Origin: a virus
Virus record (IMG/VR): IMGVR_UViG_3300032291_001093
Location: 1-55,815 of that record
Direction: 5' to 3' (one strand)
DNA length: 55,815 nucleotides
This document shows positions 32,517 to 39,899 of the stretch, piece by piece. The position numbers and the translations under genes were made by a program. Position 1 is the stretch's first letter; each line of letters opens with the position of its first letter. The notes under the pieces were generated by a model. It ran no database searches. It was not told the DNA's origin and worked only from the letters and a program-made list of their open reading frames with translations.

Positions 32517-34761
32517 AGGGGTTCTCTTTCCTCTTCGCCATTCCGCTGTCATAGTAATCTTCTTCGTCATAAGCCTCTGGGGCTGGGCCATCAATGTCAA
32601 TCCATCCAGCATCACGCAGGAAGCGCAGGGCTTGGGAGGTCGAGTCTACAAAGTCATCATGGGTTGTATCAGGAAACGCACAGAGCTGGCTCAGCAACGG
32701 CTCGACCCAATCCTTCACGTACCGTGGACGTTGGCTGCTCTCAGGCATCCAAACTCTGCCTCTAGCGAACAGCGAGGATATGACGTTCAAGCGCTGCATC
32801 TTGTCAGCCCGGCCAGGGTTGTACGCCCTTACAGGCAGATGCGCCCTCTGCAAGTCTTGGATCAAGCTGATACCTGCTGACTTGTCCTCGATCAAGATCA
32901 AGTCTACCCTCTTACGGTCTCGCCCCTCTCCATACACCACCTCGTACTCATCCAAGACCTTTGGGCGCAGATCAGGGTACTGTAGCCTGTCCTGCCAGCA
33001 GTCGATCAATAAAACGCTCATAGGGCCATCTAGAGGCTTGAATACGCCCCATGTGGATGCAGCAGTAGGGTCGTTAACCGTCTTCTCGCTAGTAGCCACA
33101 TCGTAGCTCTGCAAGATGTACTCAAACTTAGGAAACTCTTTGTTGTTGGGCCACAACCGGATCATGTCCCGCTTGATGATGCCAGACTCTTCAGGGTCGA
33201 TGATCTCAGCGTGGATCTCCTGCCGACCTAGCTTTGTACCTTCGTACTGGAGGATCTGCTTCTGAAAGCTTGGGGCAAGGTTGGCTAGATTGGTGTAGGT
33301 CGAGGCTGTAGTGACGCAGACATCGTCCCCATCTCTGCCTACAAGGTCTACGATCAGGTCTTTGGGTCGGGGGGTGGTTGTACACAGTATGCGGGTCTTC
33401 TTGCCTAGGCGCACGGAGAATTGGATCTGATCCCAAGCTTCTTGCAGGTAGTCCCAAGCGGCAAGCTCATCGCAATTATGAACAACTATGCCATTAGCAA
33501 TAAACTCATGCTCCCCCTCAACTGTCAGGTTGTATGTTAACGAGTTGGGCAAGCGTTCGGCGTGGAGTACCTCCATTTGCTTCAGTGCGATAGGTTCGTA
33601 CAGTTGACTTGCCATTACAAGCTCGGCAGCAATACTTTTGAAATCGTTTGACGGCTGTGTACTCTGATCCGCAGACAAGGCAGTTTCTTTGCTCTGGAAT
33701 GAATTTGTTATTTCTCCATTTCTCAGTGCAATCTTTTGAGCAAAACTTGCCAGCTTCTCCAGCAGAGCAAGAGATGAAGCCTTGGCCGCAATGAAGGCAC
33801 GTTGCAGACTTTGGCTTGCGAAGCGAAGCAAGGGTTTGGGCTGCTGCAAGCTTTTGCTTTTCTGATCCAGCTCGACCTGTTGAATGGAGGCTGTGATGGT
33901 CTCCCCTAGGCATTGCCACGAGATTGGACGGATCGTTATTGGTTTTATCTTCGTCTCTATGGTGCACAACCCATCCTTCGGGTATGGCTCCATGATGTTG
34001 CTCGTATATAACTCTGTGGGCATATTTGCCGTTAACGCGTTTGTAGCCACCCATACTTGATCACCAATCTTGATATCTCCAGCGGGAATCCACTGGTCTT
34101 CCACAAGTATCGGATGGTCTGAGGTAATTGTCAAGCTCGTAACACCACAATCCATTCGCACAAGATCATTTGTATTGCCAGAAACAGATGAGGCTAAGAC
34201 CTTGCGTGGCCCATGGCGAGTCATGACCATATCGCCAACAAAAATGTTCTCTATAGGTTTGGATGAACCGTCTGCCATCCATATCTTTGTGCCAGGGGTG
34301 CAACACCAAGCACCGTGCCATTGTCCACCACGGAAACGCTCAGGCTCGGATGCTGGGATGCCTTTAATAAGTGAGCCGTTCACCAGCCGTATCTCGTGGT
34401 AGCTCTTGTTGTAGTCTGCTATCAGCTCTTTGGGAATGACATTGAGCAGTCCTGAGTCACCCTCAAAGCATGTACCCCTTACGTCTGAGCTTGTGGGGGC
34501 AGCTACTAACCAGCGAGTGTTGGGCTGCTTCCATGCCCACCATCCAATCTGCTCAGCAGCAGTTCTAGTCTTACCGGCTCCGCGGCCCGCCAACAGTAGC
34601 CATATGCTGTACCAATCCCCATGGGGGAGGATCTGATGCTGGTGAGCCTGAGTCAACCACCTCATCCTCCATGCGCTTGCTATTTGCTCTTCTGTACTAA
34701 GCGTGGCAAACGCACTTTGGAACTTGGGGTCTTTCAGCGTCTCAATCAGTTGTTCCTGCAT
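32506..34761 (-). CDS. terL: Terminase large subunit, interrupted by an intein
   Basis: 751 aa precursor; 474 aa after removal of residues 153-429. ATPase domain: Walker A GRGAGKT at 59-65; Walker B DELAAW is split from its upstream GAW by the intein and restored as GAWCDELAAW; coupling motif TTTP follows. Nuclease domain (RNase H fold): Asp in SYDVATSEKT, IEDKSAG and HDDFVDST. It powers DNA packaging through the portal and cuts concatemers. ATG 34761 overlaps the small-subunit gene by 20 bases. Because the intein splits Walker B, packaging should require splicing. Confidence 0.93.
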   Translation of the reverse strand: MQEQLIETLKDPKFQSAFATLSTEEQIASAWRMRWLTQAHQHQILPHGDWYSIWLLLAGRGAGKTRTAAEQIGWWAWKQPNTRWLVAAPTSSDVRGTCFEGDSGLLNVIPKELIADYNKSYHEIRLVNGSLIKGIPASEPERFRGGQWHGAWCCTPGTKIWMADGSSKPIENIFVGDMVMTRHGPRKVLASSVSGNTNDLVRMDCGVTSLTITSDHPILVEDQWIPAGDIKIGDQVWVATNALTANMPTELYTSNIMEPYPKDGLCTIETKIKPITIRPISWQCLGETITASIQQVELDQKSKSLQQPKPLLRFASQSLQRAFIAAKASSLALLEKLASFAQKIALRNGEITNSFQSKETALSADQSTQPSNDFKSIAAELVMASQLYEPIALKQMEVLHAERLPNSLTYNLTVEGEHEFIANGIVVHNCDELAAWDYLQEAWDQIQFSVRLGKKTRILCTTTPRPKDLIVDLVGRDGDDVCVTTASTYTNLANLAPSFQKQILQYEGTKLGRQEIHAEIIDPEESGIIKRDMIRLWPNNKEFPKFEYILQSYDVATSEKTVNDPTAASTWGVFKPLDGPMSVLLIDCWQDRLQYPDLRPKVLDEYEVVYGEGRDRKRVDLILIEDKSAGISLIQDLQRAHLPVRAYNPGRADKMQRLNVISSLFARGRVWMPESSQRPRYVKDWVEPLLSQLCAFPDTTHDDFVDSTSQALRFLRDAGWIDIDGPAPEAYDEEDYYDSGMAKRKENPYAV
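33475..34305 (-). mobile_element. Intein in TerL (277 aa), inserted at Walker B
   Basis: Encoded residues 153-429 of the terL frame. Block A begins CCTPGTKIWMADGS with nucleophile Cys1; block B is LTITSDHPILVEDQW with the usual T-x-x-H; blocks F/G are LTVEGEHEFIANGIVVHN followed by Cys+1 of CDELAAW. All splice residues (Cys1, block B His, penultimate His, terminal Asn, Cys+1) are present, so splicing should be active. There is no LAGLIDADG or in-frame endonuclease; the middle about 130 aa in this frame resemble no known domain because the DNA also encodes an HNH protein in another frame. Confidence 0.92.
33518..34054 (-). CDS. HNH homing endonuclease overprinted within the TerL intein
   Basis: 178 aa on the same strand as terL but in a different frame. 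ATG 34054 follows GGTGA at 6 bases. The N-terminal HNH_3-type domain reads GYKRVNGKYAHRVIYEQHHG, then VVHHRDEDKTNN, SNL and GDHHSLH: His31/32, Asn44 and His53/54 are the likely metal-site residues. The C-terminal half has two zinc-type pairs, C86-x2-C89 with C105/C109, and C125-x2-C128 with C142/C143/C146. It begins just after intein block B and ends inside block F. It probably cuts intein-free terL to spread the intein. Both frames are open for 537 bases. Confidence 0.85.
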   Translation of the reverse strand: MGGYKRVNGKYAHRVIYEQHHGAIPEGWVVHHRDEDKTNNDPSNLVAMPRGDHHSLHSTGRAGSEKQKLAAAQTLASLRKPKSATCLHCGQGFISCSAGEAGKFCSKDCTEKWRNNKFIPEQRNCLVCGSEYTAVKRFQKYCCRACNGKSTVRTYRTEANGGTPRRTLAQLVNIQPDS

Positions 34762-35197
34762 TCTGTCGAGTGAGTTCGATGTTGTCTATCAGCGCGGAGA
34801 TAAGCCCCTGAGCCTCTACCTTCACCTCTACGGGGTTCTCTTTATCCCCACTGAGCTTGACGTTCTCTCTCCAGCTATCAGGGAAGCGTGCAGCCATTGA
34901 TCTGCCATACAGTGATGCGTTGATGTTGCCGCTGTCCTTAGTCCCTACAAGGTAAGTTTGGCCCTGATCTTCCCACCACATTTGTGAGTGAGTGTTCGCT
35001 AACTCTAAGGCGTGACAAAACTCTTCGTGCTCATCACGTAGTCTGCACAGTGTTCTGTAAGAAATGCCTAAGCTTCCCGCTATGTAGTGGAAGCTCTTAC
35101 CCTGCTTACCTAGCTCTATAGCTATGTCGCAGAATGATGGGTCGTACTTTGTGGGTCTGCCACCTAAGTTAGTGGTTACTTCTTTTGTCTTGGCCAT
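34742..35197 (-). CDS. terS: Terminase small subunit
   Basis: 151 aa. NLGGRPTKYDPSFCDIAIEL leads into an HTH (IAGSLGISYRTLCRLRDEHE), the DNA-recognition domain that binds the packaging site. A central helical oligomerisation region and SLYGRSMAARFPDSW follow, both typical of phage small terminases. The C-terminal 30 aa probably contact TerL. Overlaps terL by 20 bases. First clearly assigned gene of the late operon. Confidence 0.88.
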   Translation of the reverse strand: MAKTKEVTTNLGGRPTKYDPSFCDIAIELGKQGKSFHYIAGSLGISYRTLCRLRDEHEEFCHALELANTHSQMWWEDQGQTYLVGTKDSGNINASLYGRSMAARFPDSWRENVKLSGDKENPVEVKVEAQGLISALIDNIELTRQNAGTTD

Positions 35198-35226
35198 ATG
35201 CTCTCAATGACTCCTTTGCGCTGATT

Positions 35227-35412
35227 TTAACCCATGTTGCGCTTAGTGTGTAGTCTTTTCTCGCCTCTGTTGGATAGCTTCCACTGTGTGTTGGCCCAGC
35301 TACCCTTACTCCTTGATTCGTCTAGAGCCTTGCTAGATCTCTGTGAAGTAATGGCGGATTTCTTGAGTTCCGGAGTGATTTGGCTTGGGCCTTTCCAATC
35401 GAATGCGCTCAT
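35227..35412 (-). CDS. Small basic hypothetical protein at start of late operon (61 aa)
   Basis: MSAFDWKGPSQITPELKKSA, very basic, no membrane segment, ending HTKRNMG. ATG 35412 is just inside the divergent control region that carries an operator-like palindrome. It could be a packaging or regulatory cofactor; this is position-based only. Confidence 0.55.
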   Translation of the reverse strand: MSAFDWKGPSQITPELKKSAITSQRSSKALDESRSKGSWANTQWKLSNRGEKRLHTKRNMG

Positions 35413-35426
35413 TGTAACTTTCTCGT

Positions 35427-35443
35427 CTTAAAATGTGGTTAAC
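35427..35443. promoter_or_regulatory. Operator-like palindrome in divergent late/plus-strand control region
   Basis: CTTAAA-ATGTG-GTTAAC, spaced 6-5-6 like the TTTAAC-N5-GTTAAA sites at 41507 and 46773, with 9 of 12 arm bases matching. It lies between ATG 35412 (minus) and ATG 35456 (plus), so one bound regulator could affect both directions. Confidence 0.5.
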
Positions 35444-35455
35444 TTTGGGGACATT

Positions 35456-35887
35456 ATGACAACAATCATTGCCGATTTAAAGCTGGGTCTAATGGTAGCT
35501 GATTCCTCCATTAGCGATGGCGACAGAATTTGGTTTGGTCAGAAGGTTTACCGTCATAAAGGTTTTCTCCTTGGCTTTGCAGGTGATGTGGATGAGTCCA
35601 TTGAGTTCCTTTCCTGGTGGAAAGTGGGCAAGAAGGGCAAGAATCCTCGCTTCTCTAACTCCGAGGCGCTTGTGATGGGGCCTGGCACGCTGGTATACTA
35701 CGCTAAGTCCTTGATTCCTATGCCTATTTCTCGCGGCATTGAGGCTATCGGCACTGGAGGCAAAGCTGCTATCTGTACTTATGAGGCCCTTGGTTGGGCT
35801 GATCCTGTTAAAGCTGTGAGGCTTGTGTGTAAGCATGATGCTGGCTCTCGCGCACCTGTTCGTACCTATAAACTGAAAGGTTCTTGA
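35456..35887 (+). CDS. HslV-like Ntn-hydrolase peptidase (phage proteasome-type)
   Basis: 143 aa. ATG 35456 is chosen because GGGGA lies 5 bases upstream and it places Thr directly after Met; the frame extends to 35435. The N-terminus MTTIIADLKLGLMVADS aligns with HslV (TTI... then a V-A/G-D turn). The predicted nucleophile is Thr2 after Met removal, Asp16 matches HslV Asp17, and Lys30 in GQKVYR matches Lys33. FLLGFAGD corresponds to the conserved AGFAGG strand and IEAIGTGGKAA to the IAIGSGG turn. HslV is normally about 175 aa and works with the HslU ATPase; none is seen here, so it may use a host partner or act alone. Stop overlaps the next gene. Confidence 0.8.
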   Translation: MTTIIADLKLGLMVADSSISDGDRIWFGQKVYRHKGFLLGFAGDVDESIEFLSWWKVGKKGKNPRFSNSEALVMGPGTLVYYAKSLIPMPISRGIEAIGTGGKAAICTYEALGWADPVKAVRLVCKHDAGSRAPVRTYKLKGS

Positions 35888-37044
35888 TGTATTCATCGCT
35901 ATACGAATTCTGTACCGTGCGTCAATTGGAATACTTGGAGGCTGTAGAGAAATATGGAAGCGTAAGAGGGGCAGCTAAACATTTAGGGGTCAACAAGAGC
36001 ACAATCACTGAGGCTATTACATCAGTCAAGAAAAAGGCTTCGTTCAGAGGCCACTCCCCTGATCACGACATGACCCACGTAGTACCAGAGGGCTACACAG
36101 TTAAAGGTGTTTCTACTTATTACGATCAAGATGGCAAGCCTAGAGGTCAATGGGTAAAGTCTACAGTAGACGCCGATAAGAAAGAAGAGCTTGTCAGAAT
36201 AGCTGTTGAGCAGCTTTCACAAGAAATTAAAGGACTATCGCCCATTCCTGAAGCGCCCAAGTATTCGCATGAAGATATTTTAACTGTTATCCCGATTGGC
36301 GATCCACACTTCGGGATGTATGCTTGGGCGGAAGAGGCTGGAGATGATTTCAATTCTGAGCTGGCTCGTGACTTGACTCTTGGTGCCGTTGACCGGCTCA
36401 TGAGCTGTACACCTGAAACAAAGACATGCGTGATTATACCACTTGGAGATGTGTTTCACGCTAACGACCAATCAAATATGACCCCAGCTCACAAGCATCA
36501 GCTTGATGTAGATAGCCGCTTTGTAAAAGTGTTGGGGATAGGTATAGAAGCTTATCGACACTCTATCCTGCGGGCTTTGGAGAAACATGAAGAGGTCATT
36601 GTCAGGTTCGTAGCCGGTAACCACGATCCTCAAGCCATTTGGGCACTTGCCTTCACTATCCAAGCCTACTTCTCCAACAATCCTAGGGTGACCGTAGACC
36701 TGTCTCCCGCTAGGTTCTGGTTCCATCGCTTTGGAAAGGTCTTAATCGGGGCTACACACGGCGATACGTGTAAGCATGACCAGTTACTAGGGGTGATGGC
36801 TTGTGATCGCGCTGAGGACTGGGGACAGACCAAGCACAGGTACTGGTATACAGGACACGTTCACCATCAATCTGTGAGAGAGTACCCTGGCGTTGTGTGT
36901 GAAAGCTTCAGAACCCTAGCAGCTAAGGATGCGTATGCTGCGGGGCATGGTTACCGTGCTGGGAGAGACATGGTGGCTATTATCCACCACCGTGACCACG
37001 GTGAGATCGAGCGTCACAGATGTGACCTCGGGATGCTCAAATAA
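35887..37044 (+). CDS. HTH-fused calcineurin-type metallophosphatase
   Basis: 385 aa with ATG 35887 overlapping the upstream TGA. Residues 10-45 form an HTH of LysR-like type (EKYGSVRGAAKHLGVNKSTI). After a linker, the phosphoesterase motifs appear in order: GDPH (138-141), GDVFHAND (187-194), GNHD (244-247), HGD (291-293) and GHVHH (323-327). These are the metal ligands of the two-metal phosphatase or nuclease fold, as in Mre11/SbcD and phage phosphatases. A DNA-binding domain fused to it suggests DNA ends or host DNA as target. The substrate is not determined. Confidence 0.82.
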   Translation: MYSSLYEFCTVRQLEYLEAVEKYGSVRGAAKHLGVNKSTITEAITSVKKKASFRGHSPDHDMTHVVPEGYTVKGVSTYYDQDGKPRGQWVKSTVDADKKEELVRIAVEQLSQEIKGLSPIPEAPKYSHEDILTVIPIGDPHFGMYAWAEEAGDDFNSELARDLTLGAVDRLMSCTPETKTCVIIPLGDVFHANDQSNMTPAHKHQLDVDSRFVKVLGIGIEAYRHSILRALEKHEEVIVRFVAGNHDPQAIWALAFTIQAYFSNNPRVTVDLSPARFWFHRFGKVLIGATHGDTCKHDQLLGVMACDRAEDWGQTKHRYWYTGHVHHQSVREYPGVVCESFRTLAAKDAYAAGHGYRAGRDMVAIIHHRDHGEIERHRCDLGMLK

Positions 37045-37258
37045 GAGCTAAATGCCGCTCGGCAATTTCTAGATCAATTGATTGGCCAGTCAGGCTGTAA
37101 TTGATCAGATGGTTGGCAGCAATCAGGGCAGCTTGCTTGTCCAAGACTTTACGCTCGCTACTTTGCAGCAGGGGCATAAACTCTGCGTCCTTTGAGGGGA
37201 AGCCGAGAGCAACGAAGCCAGGCGAATAATCGTCCATGCAGGGGGCCATTCCAGTCAT
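37037..37258 (-). CDS. Hypothetical protein (73 aa)
   Basis: MTGMAPCMDDYSPGFVALGF, then KDAEFMPLLQSSERKVLDKQ. Its 3' end overlaps the convergent metallophosphatase gene by 8 bases. It ends the minus-strand run of tiny genes. No family recognised. Confidence 0.55.
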   Translation of the reverse strand: MTGMAPCMDDYSPGFVALGFPSKDAEFMPLLQSSERKVLDKQAALIAANHLINYSLTGQSIDLEIAERHLALI

Positions 37259-37261
37259 AAC

Positions 37262-37420
37262 TCACTCCTTTAAGTAAATTTCAGAACGTAACACTTCAAT
37301 TTCATCTAACAAACGATTGATCACATCACATGCATCCAGTAGAAGGCTGTTAACGCCCTTCTCCTCCCATGCAATAAAGTCGTATTTGTTTCTCAAATAT
37401 TGAATCTGCTCATCAGTCAT
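37262..37420 (-). CDS. Small acidic helical protein (52 aa)
   Basis: MTDEQIQYLRNKYDFIAWEE, helical, ending LRSEIYLKE. The ATG overlaps the stop of the preceding membrane peptide gene in an ATGA junction. Function unknown. Confidence 0.6.
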   Translation of the reverse strand: MTDEQIQYLRNKYDFIAWEEKGVNSLLLDACDVINRLLDEIEVLRSEIYLKE

Positions 37421-37542
37421 GTTTTTGCCTCACAAATTTTAGAAATCACGTTCATCACGTCTTTGTGAGCCATGTGCTCGCCAATTAAATATCCCATAAC
37501 GAATATTGCAATTGCAGCAATCATGACATCCGATCTGTTCAC
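37417..37542 (-). CDS. Single-TM micro-protein (41 aa, GTG start)
   Basis: VNRSDVMIAAIAIFVMGYLI begins with GTG (Met in vivo) in a GTGA overlap with the previous stop. One hydrophobic segment spans residues 7-24, followed by a polar tail ending ICEAKT. Function unknown. Confidence 0.6.
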   Translation of the reverse strand: MNRSDVMIAAIAIFVMGYLIGEHMAHKDVMNVISKICEAKT

Positions 37543-37739
37543 TCTTCTATCCTTGATAGAGCGGTCTCTAGAACCTCTTTGATGTAGTTGAGTCCATCGT
37601 CCATCCGTCCACTGTCTATTCGACGCTGGGTCGAATTTAGCTCGTGGTAGGCCTCTCGGATAGCACTCCACGCCTCGTGAGCATAGTGGGCCTCGCGGAA
37701 CTCAAACTGGTCGTCATACGTCACTACTATCTGTTTCAT
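37539..37739 (-). CDS. Hypothetical protein (66 aa)
   Basis: MKQIVVTYDDQFEFREAHYA, charged, helical C-terminus (LETALSRIEE). Overlaps the previous gene by 26 bases and the next by 4. No family recognised. Confidence 0.6.
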   Translation of the reverse strand: MKQIVVTYDDQFEFREAHYAHEAWSAIREAYHELNSTQRRIDSGRMDDGLNYIKEVLETALSRIEE

Positions 37740-37941
37740 ACGTCACTCCTGGTGTATATAACTTACCTTCGGCTATTGCACTCTTCAGCATATTCACAAA
37801 CGCATAATTTAAAAGATACTCGATGGTTTTAGAGTCAATGTTCTTTAACAAGATATCGGCACTACCATCTTGATTCTCTTTTATAACTTCAAGTTCAATT
37901 TTAACATAGTCGGAGATACTTGTGCTAGTTTTTTCGCTCAT
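37714..37941 (-). CDS. Hypothetical acidic protein (75 aa)
   Basis: MSEKTSTSISDYVKIELEVI. ATG 37941 is preferred for its ATGA overlap with the upstream stop; an ATG at 37956 would add five residues. The frame is rich in Glu/Asp/Ser. Function unknown. Confidence 0.55.
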   Translation of the reverse strand: MSEKTSTSISDYVKIELEVIKENQDGSADILLKNIDSKTIEYLLNYAFVNMLKSAIAEGKLYTPGVTYETDSSDV

Positions 37942-38081
37942 GATGTCATTTTCCATAGTCCGATGTTGCTAAATGCATAACCTGCGTAAGCGATGGCCAT
38001 GCCCATATTGCCCTTGTAGCCTTGCTCGATGGCCACAATCGTGTAAATCAAACCCGTGGTTGCAATCAGCCAGCCGCTCAT
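37938..38081 (-). CDS. Small membrane protein (47 aa)
   Basis: MSGWLIATTGLIYTIVAIEQ, then GMAIAYAGYAFSNIGLW: two short hydrophobic segments separated by a basic loop. ATG overlaps the previous stop (ATGA). The motif GYKGNMGMAIAYAGYAFSN is typical of small phage inner-membrane proteins of unknown role. Confidence 0.6.
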   Translation of the reverse strand: MSGWLIATTGLIYTIVAIEQGYKGNMGMAIAYAGYAFSNIGLWKMTS

Positions 38082-38221
38082 AATGGAATCTCCTGGCAGT
38101 AACCCAACATAAACAAAACAAGGACAAAAAGACTGAACATACCTATGTGAGCAAACACTAACCTAAAGTAGTGCACTACCCCATAGACTTGGGGCTGGTG
38201 TTGTTTTAACCATTTGAACAT
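38078..38221 (-). CDS. Single-TM micro-protein (47 aa)
   Basis: MFKWLKQHQPQVYGVVHYFR followed by a hydrophobic helix (GMFSLFVLVLFMLGYC). The start overlaps the previous gene by 16 bases and the stop overlaps the next ATG. Function unknown. Confidence 0.6.
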   Translation of the reverse strand: MFKWLKQHQPQVYGVVHYFRLVFAHIGMFSLFVLVLFMLGYCQEIPL

Positions 38222-38409
38222 GACTTGTCCTTTAGCTCTTCTTCATCAGTAAGCCATTGACGCACATAAAACTGATCACCTAAGTCTTCAATCTCAGCTT
38301 GGGGATAGCCGTTAGCAACCAGCCATTCCCGCATATCACCATCTTTGGTGTCGTATTTTTTAGGGAATCCATACCTCCACCCAGCAGGTGGGTCAACCCA
38401 GATTTTCAT
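38206..38409 (-). CDS. Hypothetical protein (67 aa)
   Basis: MKIWVDPPAGWRYGFPKKYD, with aromatic and acidic C-terminal half. ATG 38409 follows AAGGA and lies within the upstream gene's last codons. Phage genomes often carry this W-V-x-P-P-A-G-W type small protein; its role is unknown. Confidence 0.6.
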   Translation of the reverse strand: MKIWVDPPAGWRYGFPKKYDTKDGDMREWLVANGYPQAEIEDLGDQFYVRQWLTDEEELKDKSCSNG

Positions 38410-38626
38410 GTTTGTCCTTAAACATTCGTTGATGGCACATGTCTTCAAAGATATTCCATAGCTTCTCTTGCCTCAGAGCGTTGATAGTAATGAGTCCTAG
38501 CAAGGCGTTAGCCATGTCGTCTTGAGACAGCTCTGGCCCGTTGCATACACGATCAAAGAGCAGGTTTAAATCACCCTCTAAGTCCGTCTTCAAGATCGCC
38601 TGTTCTAAATCAAATCTATCGCTCAT
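38393..38626 (-). CDS. Hypothetical acidic helical protein (77 aa)
   Basis: MSDRFDLEQAILKTDLEGDL, helical throughout (ALLGLITINALRQEKLWNIF). Overlaps the next gene by 17 bases. No family recognised. Confidence 0.55.
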   Translation of the reverse strand: MSDRFDLEQAILKTDLEGDLNLLFDRVCNGPELSQDDMANALLGLITINALRQEKLWNIFEDMCHQRMFKDKHENLG

Positions 38627-38629
38627 GCT

Positions 38630-38791
38630 TCACCTTTGTATATAGAAACCAGCAAATACAATAAACGCCATGAAACAAGCCACAGCAAACAGACCTTTAA
38701 CGATCTGCAAGTTCTGATGCCGTCTCCAGTTCTTCTCAAAGGTCAGTTCTGATTCTCTGAGCTTTGCTTTTAAGTCTGATTGGATAGTCAT
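38630..38791 (-). CDS. Membrane protein with cytoplasmic coil (53 aa)
   Basis: A charged N-terminal helix (LKAKLRESELTFEKNWRRH) precedes one TM segment (GLFAVACFMAFIVFAGFY) and a short IQR tail. ATGA overlap with the previous stop. Function unknown. Confidence 0.6.
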   Translation of the reverse strand: MTIQSDLKAKLRESELTFEKNWRRHQNLQIVKGLFAVACFMAFIVFAGFYIQR

Positions 38792-38982
38792 ACCATTTCC
38801 CCATAGTAAGAGAGGATTTGTTTGTACGCGCCCTTCAATGCGCCGATGTGTTGCGCCTCAATCTCAGGTTCATGCGAAAAGACGGGGATAGTCTCTGTCT
38901 CCAGCATCTCAAGGTCTTCCCTTAATCGGTCAAGAAAGATGTCGTCTATAGTGTCGTTGGTTATTTCAATAGTCAGTTTCAT
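38788..38982 (-). CDS. Hypothetical acidic protein (64 aa)
   Basis: MKLTIEITNDTIDDIFLDRL, then HIGALKGAYKQILSYYGEMV. ATG 38982 is chosen because it sits directly after the previous stop (38984). Function unknown. Confidence 0.6.
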   Translation of the reverse strand: MKLTIEITNDTIDDIFLDRLREDLEMLETETIPVFSHEPEIEAQHIGALKGAYKQILSYYGEMV

Positions 38983-38983
38983 G

Positions 38984-39622
38984 TTAGTCCGATAGTGCGT
39001 GAAAGTATTTGCCAAATAATCTGAGTCCATTTTTGTTCCGCAGCTCATGTGCGGCTAGGGCCACGTAGTCCGTCTCTCTTGTGTGGTTAGGGCCTTCTAC
39101 CAGCTTGTGGACTTTGCCAAACTCGTTTTCCACGGCAACGCTTTGGTAGTCGCACTCACCGGTGGAATATTGCTCTATCCATTTCCCATCCACCAAACAT
39201 TCAAACGCTTGGATCATTTCACCCAGCACGTAGTCCCAGCGCTTGAAATAGTTGTCGTCTGTGTCCCACTCGTTCTCTTTTGGCGGCGCAGAGGTTGATT
39301 TAAGCTCTTCTGGGACATCTTCATCATCAACAAATGGTGCTCCATGTTTATGCTCTTGAAGCTGCTTGAGCATAGGTAGGATGATGTGCGCCAAGGTGTG
39401 ATCAGCAGACCATGTGTCAAATTTATCTATCTTGACGTAAGTGATCTGAGGGTGCAGGAAATCCAATATTTTCTTCCAGCCCTCACAAAGCGGGTACATG
39501 AGTTCATGCAGCCGATCAATCTTTGGTTCGGAGTAATCTATCTCCCGCCAAAAGAATACTTTTTCGAGGATTGTGTAGGGAGAAATCCAATGATTTCTGT
39601 ATTGGCTTAAGTAGACTTTCAT
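38984..39622 (-). CDS. Conserved phage protein, aromatic-rich (212 aa)
   Basis: MKVYLSQYRNHWISPYTILE begins a family I recognise from other phages but whose function is not known. Trp/Tyr are frequent (KVFFWREIDYSEP, YFKRWDYVLGEMIQAFECL). The end (ALAAHELRNKNGLRLFGKYF) is helical and basic. ATG 39622 overlaps the stop of the preceding 31-aa gene. Largest member of the tiny-gene block. Confidence 0.65.
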   Translation of the reverse strand: MKVYLSQYRNHWISPYTILEKVFFWREIDYSEPKIDRLHELMYPLCEGWKKILDFLHPQITYVKIDKFDTWSADHTLAHIILPMLKQLQEHKHGAPFVDDEDVPEELKSTSAPPKENEWDTDDNYFKRWDYVLGEMIQAFECLVDGKWIEQYSTGECDYQSVAVENEFGKVHKLVEGPNHTRETDYVALAAHELRNKNGLRLFGKYFHALSD

Positions 39623-39714
39623 AGCTGTCCTAGTAAGTAGATGGTGCCAATAGTTATCAGGGGGCCTAGTGCCACCAAAAACATGATCAGATAGCACATT
39701 AAAAGTATGTTCAT
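39619..39714 (-). CDS. Membrane micro-protein (31 aa)
   Basis: MNILLMCYLIMFLVALGPLI, almost entirely hydrophobic, ending LLGQL. Both ends overlap neighbours by 3-4 bases in ATGA-type junctions, which supports it as a real gene. Function unknown. Confidence 0.55.
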   Translation of the reverse strand: MNILLMCYLIMFLVALGPLITIGTIYLLGQL

Positions 39715-39899
39715 TTGTTCCAATCCTCATTCTCTTCAAAATCAAACCACTCGTAGATTTCATGCATGATGGCATCTCGGATTACAAACTTAATTTGATC
39801 ATCTGTCGGTTCATCCGTATGTTTGTAGGCACGAGCCATTCCGTAAGTAATACCGTTCTCGATGCACATCTCAAGCACCGCTTGTTCTTTAGGTTTCAT
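39711..39899 (-). CDS. Hypothetical acidic protein (62 aa)
   Basis: MKPKEQAVLEMCIENGITYG, then IMHEIYEWFDFEENEDWNK. ATGA overlap with the upstream stop. Function unknown. Confidence 0.6.
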   Translation of the reverse strand: MKPKEQAVLEMCIENGITYGMARAYKHTDEPTDDQIKFVIRDAIMHEIYEWFDFEENEDWNK

